NCBI RefSeq assembly: GCF_001431405.1
Contig: NZ_LDJL01000001.1
Coordinates: 62,001 to 126,000, forward strand
Reading direction: 5' to 3'
DNA: 64,000 nucleotides
Source of the DNA: Pseudoxanthomonas dokdonensis
GTDB taxonomy: Bacteria; Pseudomonadota; Gammaproteobacteria; Xanthomonadales; Xanthomonadaceae
Part shown: piece by piece, positions 1-12,364 of the stretch
How the letters are laid out: every line of letters starts with the position of its first letter
Position numbering within the stretch: the first letter of the stretch is position 1
The notes under the pieces: model-generated
What the model saw: only the letters and a program-made list of their open reading frames with translations
What the model was told of the DNA's origin: nothing
Database searches by the model: none
Translations under genes and position numbers: made by a program

Positions 1-2134
1 CGCCGGACTCGAACGCGCGCACCAGCCCGGGGTCGTCGGACAGGTGGGCCATGATCCGCAATTCGATCTGCGAATAGTCGCAGGCGATCAGCTTGCGGCC
101 GGGCGGCGCCACGAAGGCCTGGCGGATGCGACGGCCGTCGTCGGTGCGGATCGGGATGTTCTGCAGGTTGGGGTCCGATGAAGACAGCCGTCCGGTCGCC
201 GCGCCGGCCTGGTGGTAGCTGGTGTGGACGCGGCCGGTGTCCGGATTGATCATTTCCGGCAGCTTGTCGGTATAGGTGCTGCGCAGCTTGGCCAGGCCGC
301 GGTATTCCAGGATCACCCGTGGCAGCTCGTGCTGGTCGGCGATCGCTTCCAGTGCTTCTTCGTTGGTCGAAGGCTGGCCCTTCGGGGTCTTGACCAGGGC
401 CGGCAGGCCGAGCTCGTCGAACAGCAGCGCCTGCAGCTGCTTGAGCGAATCCAGGTTGAAGCTGCGCCCGGCCAGCTCGGTCGCTTTCTGCTGCGCGGCC
501 AGCATGCGCTTGGACAGATCGGCGCTCTGCCGACGCAGTTCATCCATGTCGATGCGCACGCCATTGCCTTCGATCCGCCGCAGTACCTGCACCAGCGGCA
601 TTTCGATGCTGCGGTACACATTCTCCAGCGCCGGTTGCGAGGCCAGCTGCGCCGACAGCACCCGGTACAGGCGCAGGGTGATATCAGCATCCTCGGCGGC
701 ATAGCGGGTGGCGTCATCCAGCGCCACGTGCGAGAACGGTATCTGCTTGGCACCCTTGCCGGCGACATCGGCGTACTTGATGGTGTCGTAGCCCAGGTAG
801 CGCTTGGCCAGCGAGTCCATGTCATGGCGGCTGGCGGTGGAATTGAGGACGAAGCTCTGCAGCATGGTGTCGTCGTCGTATCCCTGCACGTCGATGCCGT
901 GGCGACCGAGCACATGCAGATCGTACTTGCCATGCTGGCCCAGCTTGCGGCGCTGCGGATCCTCCAGCACCGGCTTGAGCGCGGCCAGGGTCGCGGCCAT
1001 CTCCAGCTGTGGCGGCGCGCCCGGATAGTCGTGCGCCAACGGGATGTACACCGCTTCGCCCGGATGCACGCAGAAGCTCAGGCCGACCAGATTGGCCTGC
1101 AGCGGGTCCAGCGAATCGGTTTCGGTATCGAAGGCGAACTGCCCGGCGCCCTGCAATTCATCCAGCAAGGCCTGCAGTTGCGACGATGTCAGCACGGCCT
1201 TGTACTGGCCAGGCGAAGCCAGCGCCGAATCCGGCGCCGGGGTGCTGACGGCGGACTTGCCTGCCGCCGCCGCGGCCGGCTCGCCAGTGACGGCGTCCAG
1301 CTCCTTCAATGCCTGGTTGAAGCCGTAGCGCGCATACAGACCGCGCAGGCTGTCGGCATCGCGCTCGCGCAGGGCCAGCGTGTCGGGGCCAGCGTCCAGG
1401 GCCACGTCGGTCTTGATGGTCACCAGCTGCCGGTTCAGCGGCAGCCGCGACATCGCCGCGCGGAAATGTTCGCCGGCCTTGCCCTTGATGGCGTCGGCGT
1501 TGGCGCAGATGCCATCCAGGCTGTCGTGTTCGACCAGCCACTTGGCGGTGGTCTTGGGGCCCCACTTCTCGACTCCGGGCACGTTGTCGACGCTGTCGCC
1601 CATGATCGCCAGGTAATCAATGATCTGGTCCGGGCGCACGCCGAACTTGGCGATGACCGCCTCGTCCGAGTCCAGCCGGCTGCCGCTCATGGTATTGACC
1701 AGCGCGATGCCGGGCCGCACCAGCTGGGCGAAATCCTTGTCGCTGGTGGAAATGGTGACCTCCATGCCAGCCTCGGCGGCCTGCAGTGCCAGCGTGCCGA
1801 TCACGTCATCAGCCTCGACCCCGGGCACCCGCAGCAGCGGGAAGCCCAGCGCCTGCACAATCGCGATCATCGGATCGATCTGGGCACGCAGGTCCTCGGG
1901 CATCGGTGGCCGGTTGGCCTTGTATTCCGGATACAGCTCGTCGCGGAAGGTAGGGCCGCTGGCGTCGAGCACGAAGGCCACGCAATCGGGCTGCTCCTTC
2001 AGCGTCGCCCGCAGCATGTTGACCACGCCGAACAGCGCGCCGGTCGGCTCGCCATCGGCATTGGTCAGCGGCGGCAACGCATGGAATGCGCGGAACAGAT
2101 AGCTGGAACCGTCAATCAGGACAAGTCGTTTCAT
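1..2134 (-). CDS. polA: DNA polymerase I (5' portion of gene; C-terminus outside window)
   Basis: Repair and Okazaki-fragment polymerase with 5'-3' exonuclease. The gene starts at the ATG whose complement is at 2132-2134 (protein start MKRLVLIDGSSY, typical of PolA) and stays open to the window edge, giving about 711 of the roughly 920 residues usual for the family. The 5' nuclease and 3'-5' exonuclease-like domains are complete. The polymerase domain is entered: polymerase motif A (DYSQIELR) is encoded at about 70-95, so the window cuts just after it and motifs B and C are missing. This is a window truncation, not a pseudogene. It is divergent from the DUF2782 gene, and uvrD follows close by; a polA/DUF2782 neighbourhood is common in Xanthomonads and Pseudomonads. 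Most long plus-strand frames over this stretch are its antisense shadows. Confidence 0.97.
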   Translation of the reverse strand, partial: MKRLVLIDGSSYLFRAFHALPPLTNADGEPTGALFGVVNMLRATLKEQPDCVAFVLDASGPTFRDELYPEYKANRPPMPEDLRAQIDPMIAIVQALGFPLLRVPGVEADDVIGTLALQAAEAGMEVTISTSDKDFAQLVRPGIALVNTMSGSRLDSDEAVIAKFGVRPDQIIDYLAIMGDSVDNVPGVEKWGPKTTAKWLVEHDSLDGICANADAIKGKAGEHFRAAMSRLPLNRQLVTIKTDVALDAGPDTLALRERDADSLRGLYARYGFNQALKELDAVTGEPAAAAAGKSAVSTPAPDSALASPGQYKAVLTSSQLQALLDELQGAGQFAFDTETDSLDPLQANLVGLSFCVHPGEAVYIPLAHDYPGAPPQLEMAATLAALKPVLEDPQRRKLGQHGKYDLHVLGRHGIDVQGYDDDTMLQSFVLNSTASRHDMDSLAKRYLGYDTIKYADVAGKGAKQIPFSHVALDDATRYAAEDADITLRLYRVLSAQLASQPALENVYRSIEMPLVQVLRRIEGNGVRIDMDELRRQSADLSKRMLAAQQKATELAGRSFNLDSLKQLQALLFDELGLPALVKTPKGQPSTNEEALEAIADQHELPRVILEYRGLAKLRSTYTDKLPEMINPDTGRVHTSYHQAGAATGRLSSSDPNLQNIPIRTDDGRRIRQAFVAPPGRKLIACDYSQIELRIMAHLSDDPGLVRAFESG

Positions 2135-2227
2135 GCCCCAATTCTACGCCGGCCACGACGGTCGCCGTCACGGCAGATTGCCCGCGCATGCCGCATAATC
2201 AGCCACCGGCCTATCTGGAGAATGCCC

Positions 2228-2530
2228 ATGTGGCTCCCATCCCCGCGCGCATCGGCAATCGCCCTCGCCCTGCTGCTGAGCGCCTGCGCCAGTACCGATC
2301 AGGCGGTCGCCCCCGACATCGACCTGGCCGATGCCCAGGTGGCGGTGAAGACCGAGAAGAATGGTGACGTGATCGAGGAATACCGGGTCGGCGGCCAGTT
2401 GCGGATGGTCAAGGTGACCCCGGCCATCGGCGCTGCCTATTACCTGTATGACGAAAACGGCGACGGCCGCCTGGACAAGAGCAAGGATGGCGACGTGTCG
2501 CCGGTGTACTGGAAGATCTACGGCTGGTAA
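2228..2530 (+). CDS. DUF2782 family lipoprotein
   Basis: Predicted small periplasmic lipoprotein of unknown function, 100 residues. It has an N-terminal hydrophobic segment ending in the lipobox LLSAC, so signal peptidase II processing is expected, followed by the conserved DUF2782 core (EEYRVGGQLRMVKVTP, then YYLYDENGDG and the C-terminal WKIYGW). Two in-frame ATGs exist at 2222 and 2228. The GGAG at 2217-2220 lies 1 nt from the first and 7 nt from the second, so 2228 is preferred. The gene is divergent from polA, matching the usual neighbourhood of this family, and convergent with uvrD, with 27 nt between their stops. No function is established; a link to polA is only positional. Confidence 0.88.
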   Translation: MWLPSPRASAIALALLLSACASTDQAVAPDIDLADAQVAVKTEKNGDVIEEYRVGGQLRMVKVTPAIGAAYYLYDENGDGRLDKSKDGDVSPVYWKIYGW

Positions 2531-2557
2531 CGCGTTGTCGCGCGGCCAGTGCCGGAC

Positions 2558-4753
<2,196 letters not shown>

Positions 4754-4803
4754 CGCGCCATTTTACCCTGTCCGCCGCCTCAGCCGCTGAGACGGCACCG
4801 CGT

Positions 4804-5358
4804 TCAATGGGCCTTGGGCCTGGCCGCGACCTGCGACATCAGCTTGTCGGTATAGGCGATGCCGATCGCCGACAGGATGAACACGCAGTGGATGATGGTC
4901 TGCCACATCACTCCGGCGGTGGTGTAGTCCGAGCCATCGGTGCCCAGCGCATTGATGGCGATGAAGGTCTTGAGCAGGTGAATCGAGGAAATGCCGATGA
5001 TCGCCATCGCCAGCTTGACCTTGAGCACGCTGGCGTTGACGTGGCTCAGCCACTCCGGCTGGTCGGGATGGCCTTTCAGGTTGAGGCGCGAGACGAAGGT
5101 TTCGTAGCCGCCGACGATGACCATCACCAGCAGGTTGGAAATCATCACCACGTCGATCAGGCCCAGCACCATCAGCATGATCTGCTGCTCGCCCCATTCG
5201 GCGGCATGGCTGATGAGGTGCCAGAGCTCCTTCATGAACAGCACCACGTACACGCCCTGGGCCACGATCAAGCCCAGGTACAACGGCAGCTGCAGCCAGC
5301 GCGAGGCGAAGATCAGGGTCGGCAGATAGCCAAGACGGGGCTGCGGCGTGTCGGACAT
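4804..5358 (-). CDS. UPF0114 (TIGR00645, YqhA-like) inner-membrane protein
   Basis: Integral membrane protein of unknown function, 184 residues. Four hydrophobic segments are visible, around the stretches [55 protein letters not shown] and [19 protein letters not shown]. The conserved family signature is [10 protein letters not shown] after the second segment and HPDQPEWL before the third. The start at 5358 ([21 protein letters not shown]) is the family N-terminus; an upstream in-frame ATG at 5418 would add 20 low-complexity residues with no family support. It lies 50 nt upstream of uvrD on the same strand and could be co-transcribed, but no functional link is known. Confidence 0.9.
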   Translation of the reverse strand: MSDTPQPRLGYLPTLIFASRWLQLPLYLGLIVAQGVYVVLFMKELWHLISHAAEWGEQQIMLMVLGLIDVVMISNLLVMVIVGGYETFVSRLNLKGHPDQPEWLSHVNASVLKVKLAMAIIGISSIHLLKTFIAINALGTDGSDYTTAGVMWQTIIHCVFILSAIGIAYTDKLMSQVAARPKAH

Positions 5359-5535
5359 GTGGTCGTCATCACAAAATGCGGGATGCGGCAGGGTACCGGC
5401 CGCGCCGGCCGCTGCCAAGCGCCCATCCAGCCCGGCGTGGCACTCGCCTTGCCAGGCATGGCGATCGGGCCTGGCGGCTCGGCAAGAAAGCGTGGCACGT
5501 TCTACACTCTTTGTTTGTTAATCCGGAGCCGACCC

Positions 5536-8516
<2,981 letters not shown>

Positions 8517-8529
8517 GCAACCTCAACAC

Positions 8530-8627
8530 CCCGTAGAGCGGAGCTTGCTCCGCTGGACAACCGACATCATTCGACAACTTCGCCGGCGTTTTGCAGGACC
8601 GCAGCGGAGCAAGCTCCGCTCTACGGG
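8530..8627. repeat. GTAG-headed REP-like palindromes in inverted pair (BIME-like)
   Basis: Two identical 25-nt arms (8530-8554 and 8603-8627) face each other across 48 nt. Each contains the head GTAG followed by the stem-loop AGCGGAGC-TT-GCTCCGCT (8537-8554 on the plus strand, 8603-8620 on the minus strand). GTAG heads followed by a palindrome are the hallmark of the REP elements of Stenotrophomonas (SMAG type), which are mobilised by TnpA-REP (RAYT) transposases; none is encoded in this window. The pair sits between two convergent genes, the usual REP location, and could act as a bidirectional terminator or mRNA-stabilising structure. The right-hand head supplies the TAG stop codon of truC. 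Confidence 0.8.
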
Positions 8628-9343
8628 TGGGTGTCCCAGCCGAACAGGGCCATGGCCTTGTCGAACTCGGCATCCAGCGGTGCGTTGACCGTGATCCGCT
8701 GGCCACTGGCTGGATGCAGGAACTCCAGCCGCGAGGCATGCAGCAACATGCGGTGCACGCCATGCATGCGGAAATTGCGGTTGTGGCGGCCATCGCCATG
8801 GCTGGTATCGCCGATCAGGTGATGGAAGCAATGCTTGAGATGCCGGCGTATCTGCCTGAAGCGGCCGGTCTGCGGCACGCAGCGCAGCAGGGCGTAGCGT
8901 GAGGTCGGGAACTGCCCGGCCGGGATCGGCAGCTCGCCGGTGGCCAGCCGGGTGAACGCGGTCAATGCCGGTTTCTTCAAACGCTTGCCGGGACCGCCGT
9001 CGAGCGGATGATCGATGACGAATTCCGGCTCCGGCCAGCCACGGCAAACCGCCAGGTACTCCTTGCGCATCGACTGCGACATCAGGTGCTTGCCCAGTTC
9101 ACTGGCGCTGTCGCGGTCGAAGGCCACCAGCAGGCAGCCGCTGGTGGCGCGGTCAAGCCGGTGAATCAGGAAGATCGGCCGCTGCAGTTGCAGGCGCAGG
9201 CGTTCGGCGACGAAATCGTTCTCGCCACCGGCCAGTTGACTGTCGTGCACCATCAGCCCGGCCGGTTTGTTGACCACCGCGATCCGATCATCGAGATACA
9301 GCAGTTGCAGCGCCCGTTCGGCGGCGAGGTCTTGCTCGTTCAT
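8621..9343 (-). CDS. truC: tRNA pseudouridine(65) synthase TruC (RluA family)
   Basis: Isomerises U65 in tRNA, 240 residues, cytosolic. The RluA-family catalytic motif HRLDRATSG (catalytic Asp) is present, preceded by VVNKPAGLMVH. TruC-specific features include AFTRLATGELPIPAGQFPTSRY, the motif TGRFRQIRRHLKH and IGDTSHGDGRHNR, ending near FGW, as in the E. coli protein. There is no S4 domain, which separates it from RluC and RluD. The start at 9343 (MNEQDLAAE) is chosen because the longer in-frame extension to 9628 would run through the divergent M16 gene and its promoter. The stop codon is formed by the GTAG head of the REP-like element downstream. The intergenic stretch up to the M16 gene (9344-9428) must hold two divergent promoters. 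Confidence 0.88.
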   Translation of the reverse strand: MNEQDLAAERALQLLYLDDRIAVVNKPAGLMVHDSQLAGGENDFVAERLRLQLQRPIFLIHRLDRATSGCLLVAFDRDSASELGKHLMSQSMRKEYLAVCRGWPEPEFVIDHPLDGGPGKRLKKPALTAFTRLATGELPIPAGQFPTSRYALLRCVPQTGRFRQIRRHLKHCFHHLIGDTSHGDGRHNRNFRMHGVHRMLLHASRLEFLHPASGQRITVNAPLDAEFDKAMALFGWDTHP

Positions 9344-9428
9344 TGGCAGGAAACCGGTTTGTTGCCACACTCGACGGCCCGCCCCCCGCGCGAAACGCGC
9401 GCGATGGCGACCGAAACAAGAGGACTGG

Positions 9429-12191
9429 ATGAAATCACCCCGTATTTTCGCACTTTCCGTTGCCGTGGCGTTGAGCCTGGGCTGTCCCTGTCTCGCCCTT
9501 GCCGAGGTCAACCTGCCGAAAGGCATGCTGGCCGGCCCCAGCATCGAAGGCATCAGCGAATATCGGCTGGACAATGGCCTGCGGGTCTTGCTGTTTGCCG
9601 ACGCCAGCAAGCCGACGGTCACCGTCAATCTTGTGTACGGTGTTGGTTCGGTGGATGAGAACTACGGCGAAACCGGCATGGCGCATCTGCTGGAACACCT
9701 GATGTTCAAGGGCACGCCCAGCCAGCCGGACATCAGCGGTGAGATGAAGAAGCGTGGCATCGATTTCAATGCCACCACCTCGATGGACCGGACCAATTAT
9801 TTCTCCTCGTTCCCGGCCAACGCCGACACCCTGCAATGGGTGCTGGGCATGGAAGCCGATCGCATGGTCCATTCCAACATCGCCCGCAAGGATCTCGACA
9901 GTGAGATGACCGTGGTCCGCAACGAACTGGAAAGCGGCGAGAACAATCCGGTCGGCGTGCTGCTGCAGCGAATCCGCTCTTCGGCCTATCTGTGGCACAA
10001 CTATGGCAACAGCACCATTGGCGCGCGCAGCGATGTCGAAGGCGTGCCGATCGAAAACCTGCAGGCGTTCTATCGCCGCTGGTACCAGCCCGACAATGCC
10101 ACCTTGATCATCGCCGGTCGGATTGACCCGGCCAGCACCCTGCAGCAGGTAGCTGCCCGCTTCGGGCCGATCCGCAAGCCCGCCCGCAAGCTGCCGGTGT
10201 TCCACACCCGCGAACCGGCGCAGGACGGTGAGCGCGAGGTCACCGTGCGCCGTGCCGGTGATCTGCAGGTGGTGGCGGCGGCCTATCACGTGCCCGCCGC
10301 CGGTCACCCGGATAGCGCGGCACTGAGCGTGCTGGCCGATGTCATTGGCCATTCGCCCGGCGGACGCCTGCACAAGGCGCTGGTTGAAACGCGGATGGCG
10401 GCCGGCGCCGGCGCCGGCGACGAGGCCATGCATGACCCGGGGCTGATGACGGTACTGGCGGTGATGCCGAAGGATGCCGATGCCGGCAAGGCCGAGTCGG
10501 TGCTGCTGGCCCAGGTCGAGGATGTGGCGGCCCGACCGGTGACCGCGCAGGAAGTGGACGAAGCCAAGCAGCGCATCGCCAATGCCTACGAGTTGTACTT
10601 CACCGACGTCAACGCGGTCGGCATGGGCTTGTCGGAGAATCTGGCCGCCGGTGACTGGCGGCTGTTGTTCGTCAGCCGCGATGCCATCGCCAAGGTCACC
10701 GCCGATGACGTCAACCGCGTCGCGGCCCTGTATCTCAAGCCCAGCAACCGTACTCTCGGGCGCTTCGTGCCGAGCGATGGCAGCGACCGGGTGCAGGTCG
10801 GCGAACGACCGGACATCAGCACCCTGGTCGACGGTTATGTCGGCGGCTCGGTAGTCAGTGCCGGCGAGGCATTCGATCCCAGCCCAGACAACATCCAGGC
10901 GCGCACGCAGACGCTGCAGATCGGCGACGGACTGAAGGTGGCCCTGTTACCCAAGCAGACCCGCGGCAACACGGTGCTGGTCAACGCCAACTTCCGCTTT
11001 GGCAACGCTCAGACCCTGCGTGGCCGCGAGGATGCCGCTGGCCTCGCCGGTGCGATGCTGATGCGCGGCAGCAGCTCGATGAACCGGCAACAGATCGACC
11101 AGCGTTTCGAAGCGCTGAAGACCCAGGCCAGCATCAGCGGCAATCTGCAGGGCGCGGGCATCGGCCTGCAGACCCGCCGCGGGCAACTGGCCGAGGCGTT
11201 GGCACTGGCCGCCGACATCCTGCGCCATCCCGCGTTTCCGCAGGACGAATTCGAGCAGCTCAAGCTGCAAGCGCTGACCGGACTCGAAGCGCAGCGCCAG
11301 GATCCGTCGGCGGTGGCCGCCAATGCGCTGGCCCGTCATTTCGATCCGTGGCCAGTCGGTCATCCGTTGCACATCCAGACCCTGGACGAGTCATTGGCGG
11401 CGGTGAAGGCACTGAGCGTGGAGGATCTACGTCGCTTCCATCACGATTTCTACGGCACCGCACAGGGCGAGATCTCGATTGTCGGCGATTTCGATCCCGA
11501 GGCGGTCAAGGCGCAGCTGCAGGTGCTGTTCGCCGACTGGAAGGCACCGGTCGCCTATGCGCCGATCGACACCCGTTACAGCGAGGTGGCAGCGAGCCAG
11601 CAGCAACTGCAGACCCCGGACAAACCCAATGCGGTACTGCTGGCCCGGCATAACCTGCCGCTCAATGTCACCAGCCCCGACTATCCGGCACTGATGATCG
11701 CCAATCGCATCCTCGGCGGCAGTCCATTGAAATCGCGGCTGGGTGATCGCATCCGCCAGCAGGAAGGCCTCAGCTACGGCGTGGTCAGCGGCATCAGTGC
11801 CGATGACAGTCTGTCCGGTGTCGATGACAACGGCAGCTTCAATGTGCAGGCAATCGCCGCGCCGCAGAACATGGCCAAACTCGAAGCCGCACTGCGCGAA
11901 GAACTGGCCCGCTTCGTCAAGGATGGCATCACCGCCGACGAGCTGCGCGACGCGGTATCCGGCACCCTGACCGAACGCGAACAGGCGCGCGCCGATGACG
12001 CCAGCATCGCCGCCATCCTGGGTGATCACCTGTTCTACGATCGCAGCATGCAGTTCACCAGCGACATGGATGCGCGCTTCAAGGCATTGACGGTGGAACA
12101 GGTCAACGCCGCCATCCGCAAGTACCTGCATCCAGAGCAGCTGAGCGTGTACGTTGCCGGTGATTTCGGCAAGGTTGGCGCACAGCAGTGA
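9429..12191 (+). CDS. M16 family zinc metallopeptidase, exported, two-lobe
   Basis: Predicted periplasmic insulinase-like peptidase, 920 residues, with a signal peptide (MKSPRIFALSVAVALSL...ALAE). The inverted zinc motif HLLEH is at residues 86-90, and the distal zinc-ligand Glu is expected in the stretch DLDSEMTVVRNELESGEN. A second, inactive M16 half follows from about residue 490, with the conserved substrate-binding RxxxY-type segment near IRQQEGLSYGV. This two-half single-chain layout is that of PqqL-type and pitrilysin-like bacterial enzymes. Start: ATG at 9429 preceded by AGAGG. A second, different M16 gene lies at 26501-29356, so the genome has at least two. The substrate is not deducible. 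Confidence 0.9.
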   Translation: MKSPRIFALSVAVALSLGCPCLALAEVNLPKGMLAGPSIEGISEYRLDNGLRVLLFADASKPTVTVNLVYGVGSVDENYGETGMAHLLEHLMFKGTPSQPDISGEMKKRGIDFNATTSMDRTNYFSSFPANADTLQWVLGMEADRMVHSNIARKDLDSEMTVVRNELESGENNPVGVLLQRIRSSAYLWHNYGNSTIGARSDVEGVPIENLQAFYRRWYQPDNATLIIAGRIDPASTLQQVAARFGPIRKPARKLPVFHTREPAQDGEREVTVRRAGDLQVVAAAYHVPAAGHPDSAALSVLADVIGHSPGGRLHKALVETRMAAGAGAGDEAMHDPGLMTVLAVMPKDADAGKAESVLLAQVEDVAARPVTAQEVDEAKQRIANAYELYFTDVNAVGMGLSENLAAGDWRLLFVSRDAIAKVTADDVNRVAALYLKPSNRTLGRFVPSDGSDRVQVGERPDISTLVDGYVGGSVVSAGEAFDPSPDNIQARTQTLQIGDGLKVALLPKQTRGNTVLVNANFRFGNAQTLRGREDAAGLAGAMLMRGSSSMNRQQIDQRFEALKTQASISGNLQGAGIGLQTRRGQLAEALALAADILRHPAFPQDEFEQLKLQALTGLEAQRQDPSAVAANALARHFDPWPVGHPLHIQTLDESLAAVKALSVEDLRRFHHDFYGTAQGEISIVGDFDPEAVKAQLQVLFADWKAPVAYAPIDTRYSEVAASQQQLQTPDKPNAVLLARHNLPLNVTSPDYPALMIANRILGGSPLKSRLGDRIRQQEGLSYGVVSGISADDSLSGVDDNGSFNVQAIAAPQNMAKLEAALREELARFVKDGITADELRDAVSGTLTEREQARADDASIAAILGDHLFYDRSMQFTSDMDARFKALTVEQVNAAIRKYLHPEQLSVYVAGDFGKVGAQQ

Positions 12192-12237
12192 TCGACCGCG
12201 GATTGCAAGCCCCGGCGGCCTGCTACCGGCTGTTTTC

Positions 12238-12251
12238 CTGATCTGGATCAG
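12238..12251. promoter_or_regulatory. FNR/Anr/Dnr-like palindrome upstream of the copper receptor
   Basis: The 14-bp sequence CTGATCTGGATCAG contains TGAT-N4-ATCA, the core of the FNR-family box (TTGAT-N4-ATCAA) with both outermost bases changed. It is 114 nt upstream of the receptor ATG. In pseudomonads the homologous receptor NosA/OprC is linked to nitrous-oxide reductase copper supply, so oxygen or nitric-oxide control would make sense. A simple transcription-pause hairpin is the alternative, since the same palindrome also folds as RNA. Confidence 0.4.
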
Positions 12252-12260
12252 GTTTCCGCA

Positions 12261-12345
12261 CGGGTGCGACGATCGGTCACTGCGGCCGTTGCACCCCGCG
12301 GTGCTGCAATAGACGGCCTGATGACGGCTGGAGCCCGGCATCAGG
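12261..12345 (+). other. Structured 5' leader of the copper receptor gene
   Basis: Two stem-loops can be drawn in the leader. The 9-bp arms 12262-12270 and 12288-12296 pair with a single G-U. The 7-bp arms 12317-12323 (CCTGATG) and 12339-12345 (CATCAGG) pair perfectly just ahead of the CTGGAG ribosome-binding site at 12351-12356. I do not recognise a known riboswitch class. The second hairpin is close enough to the ribosome-binding site to influence translation. Confidence 0.35.
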
Positions 12346-12364
12346 TCATTCTGGAGCAGTCACC

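Noticed and set aside
212-2227. Long plus-strand open frame running into the DUF2782 gene
   Set aside because: It is antisense to polA, with low-complexity Gln/Arg/Leu composition and no domain. Only its last 100 codons (the lipoprotein) are real.
12238-12300. TPP or cobalamin riboswitch in the copper receptor leader
   Set aside because: The CTGATCTGGATCAGG stretch only superficially resembles the TPP conserved segment; the remaining conserved helices of either class are absent.
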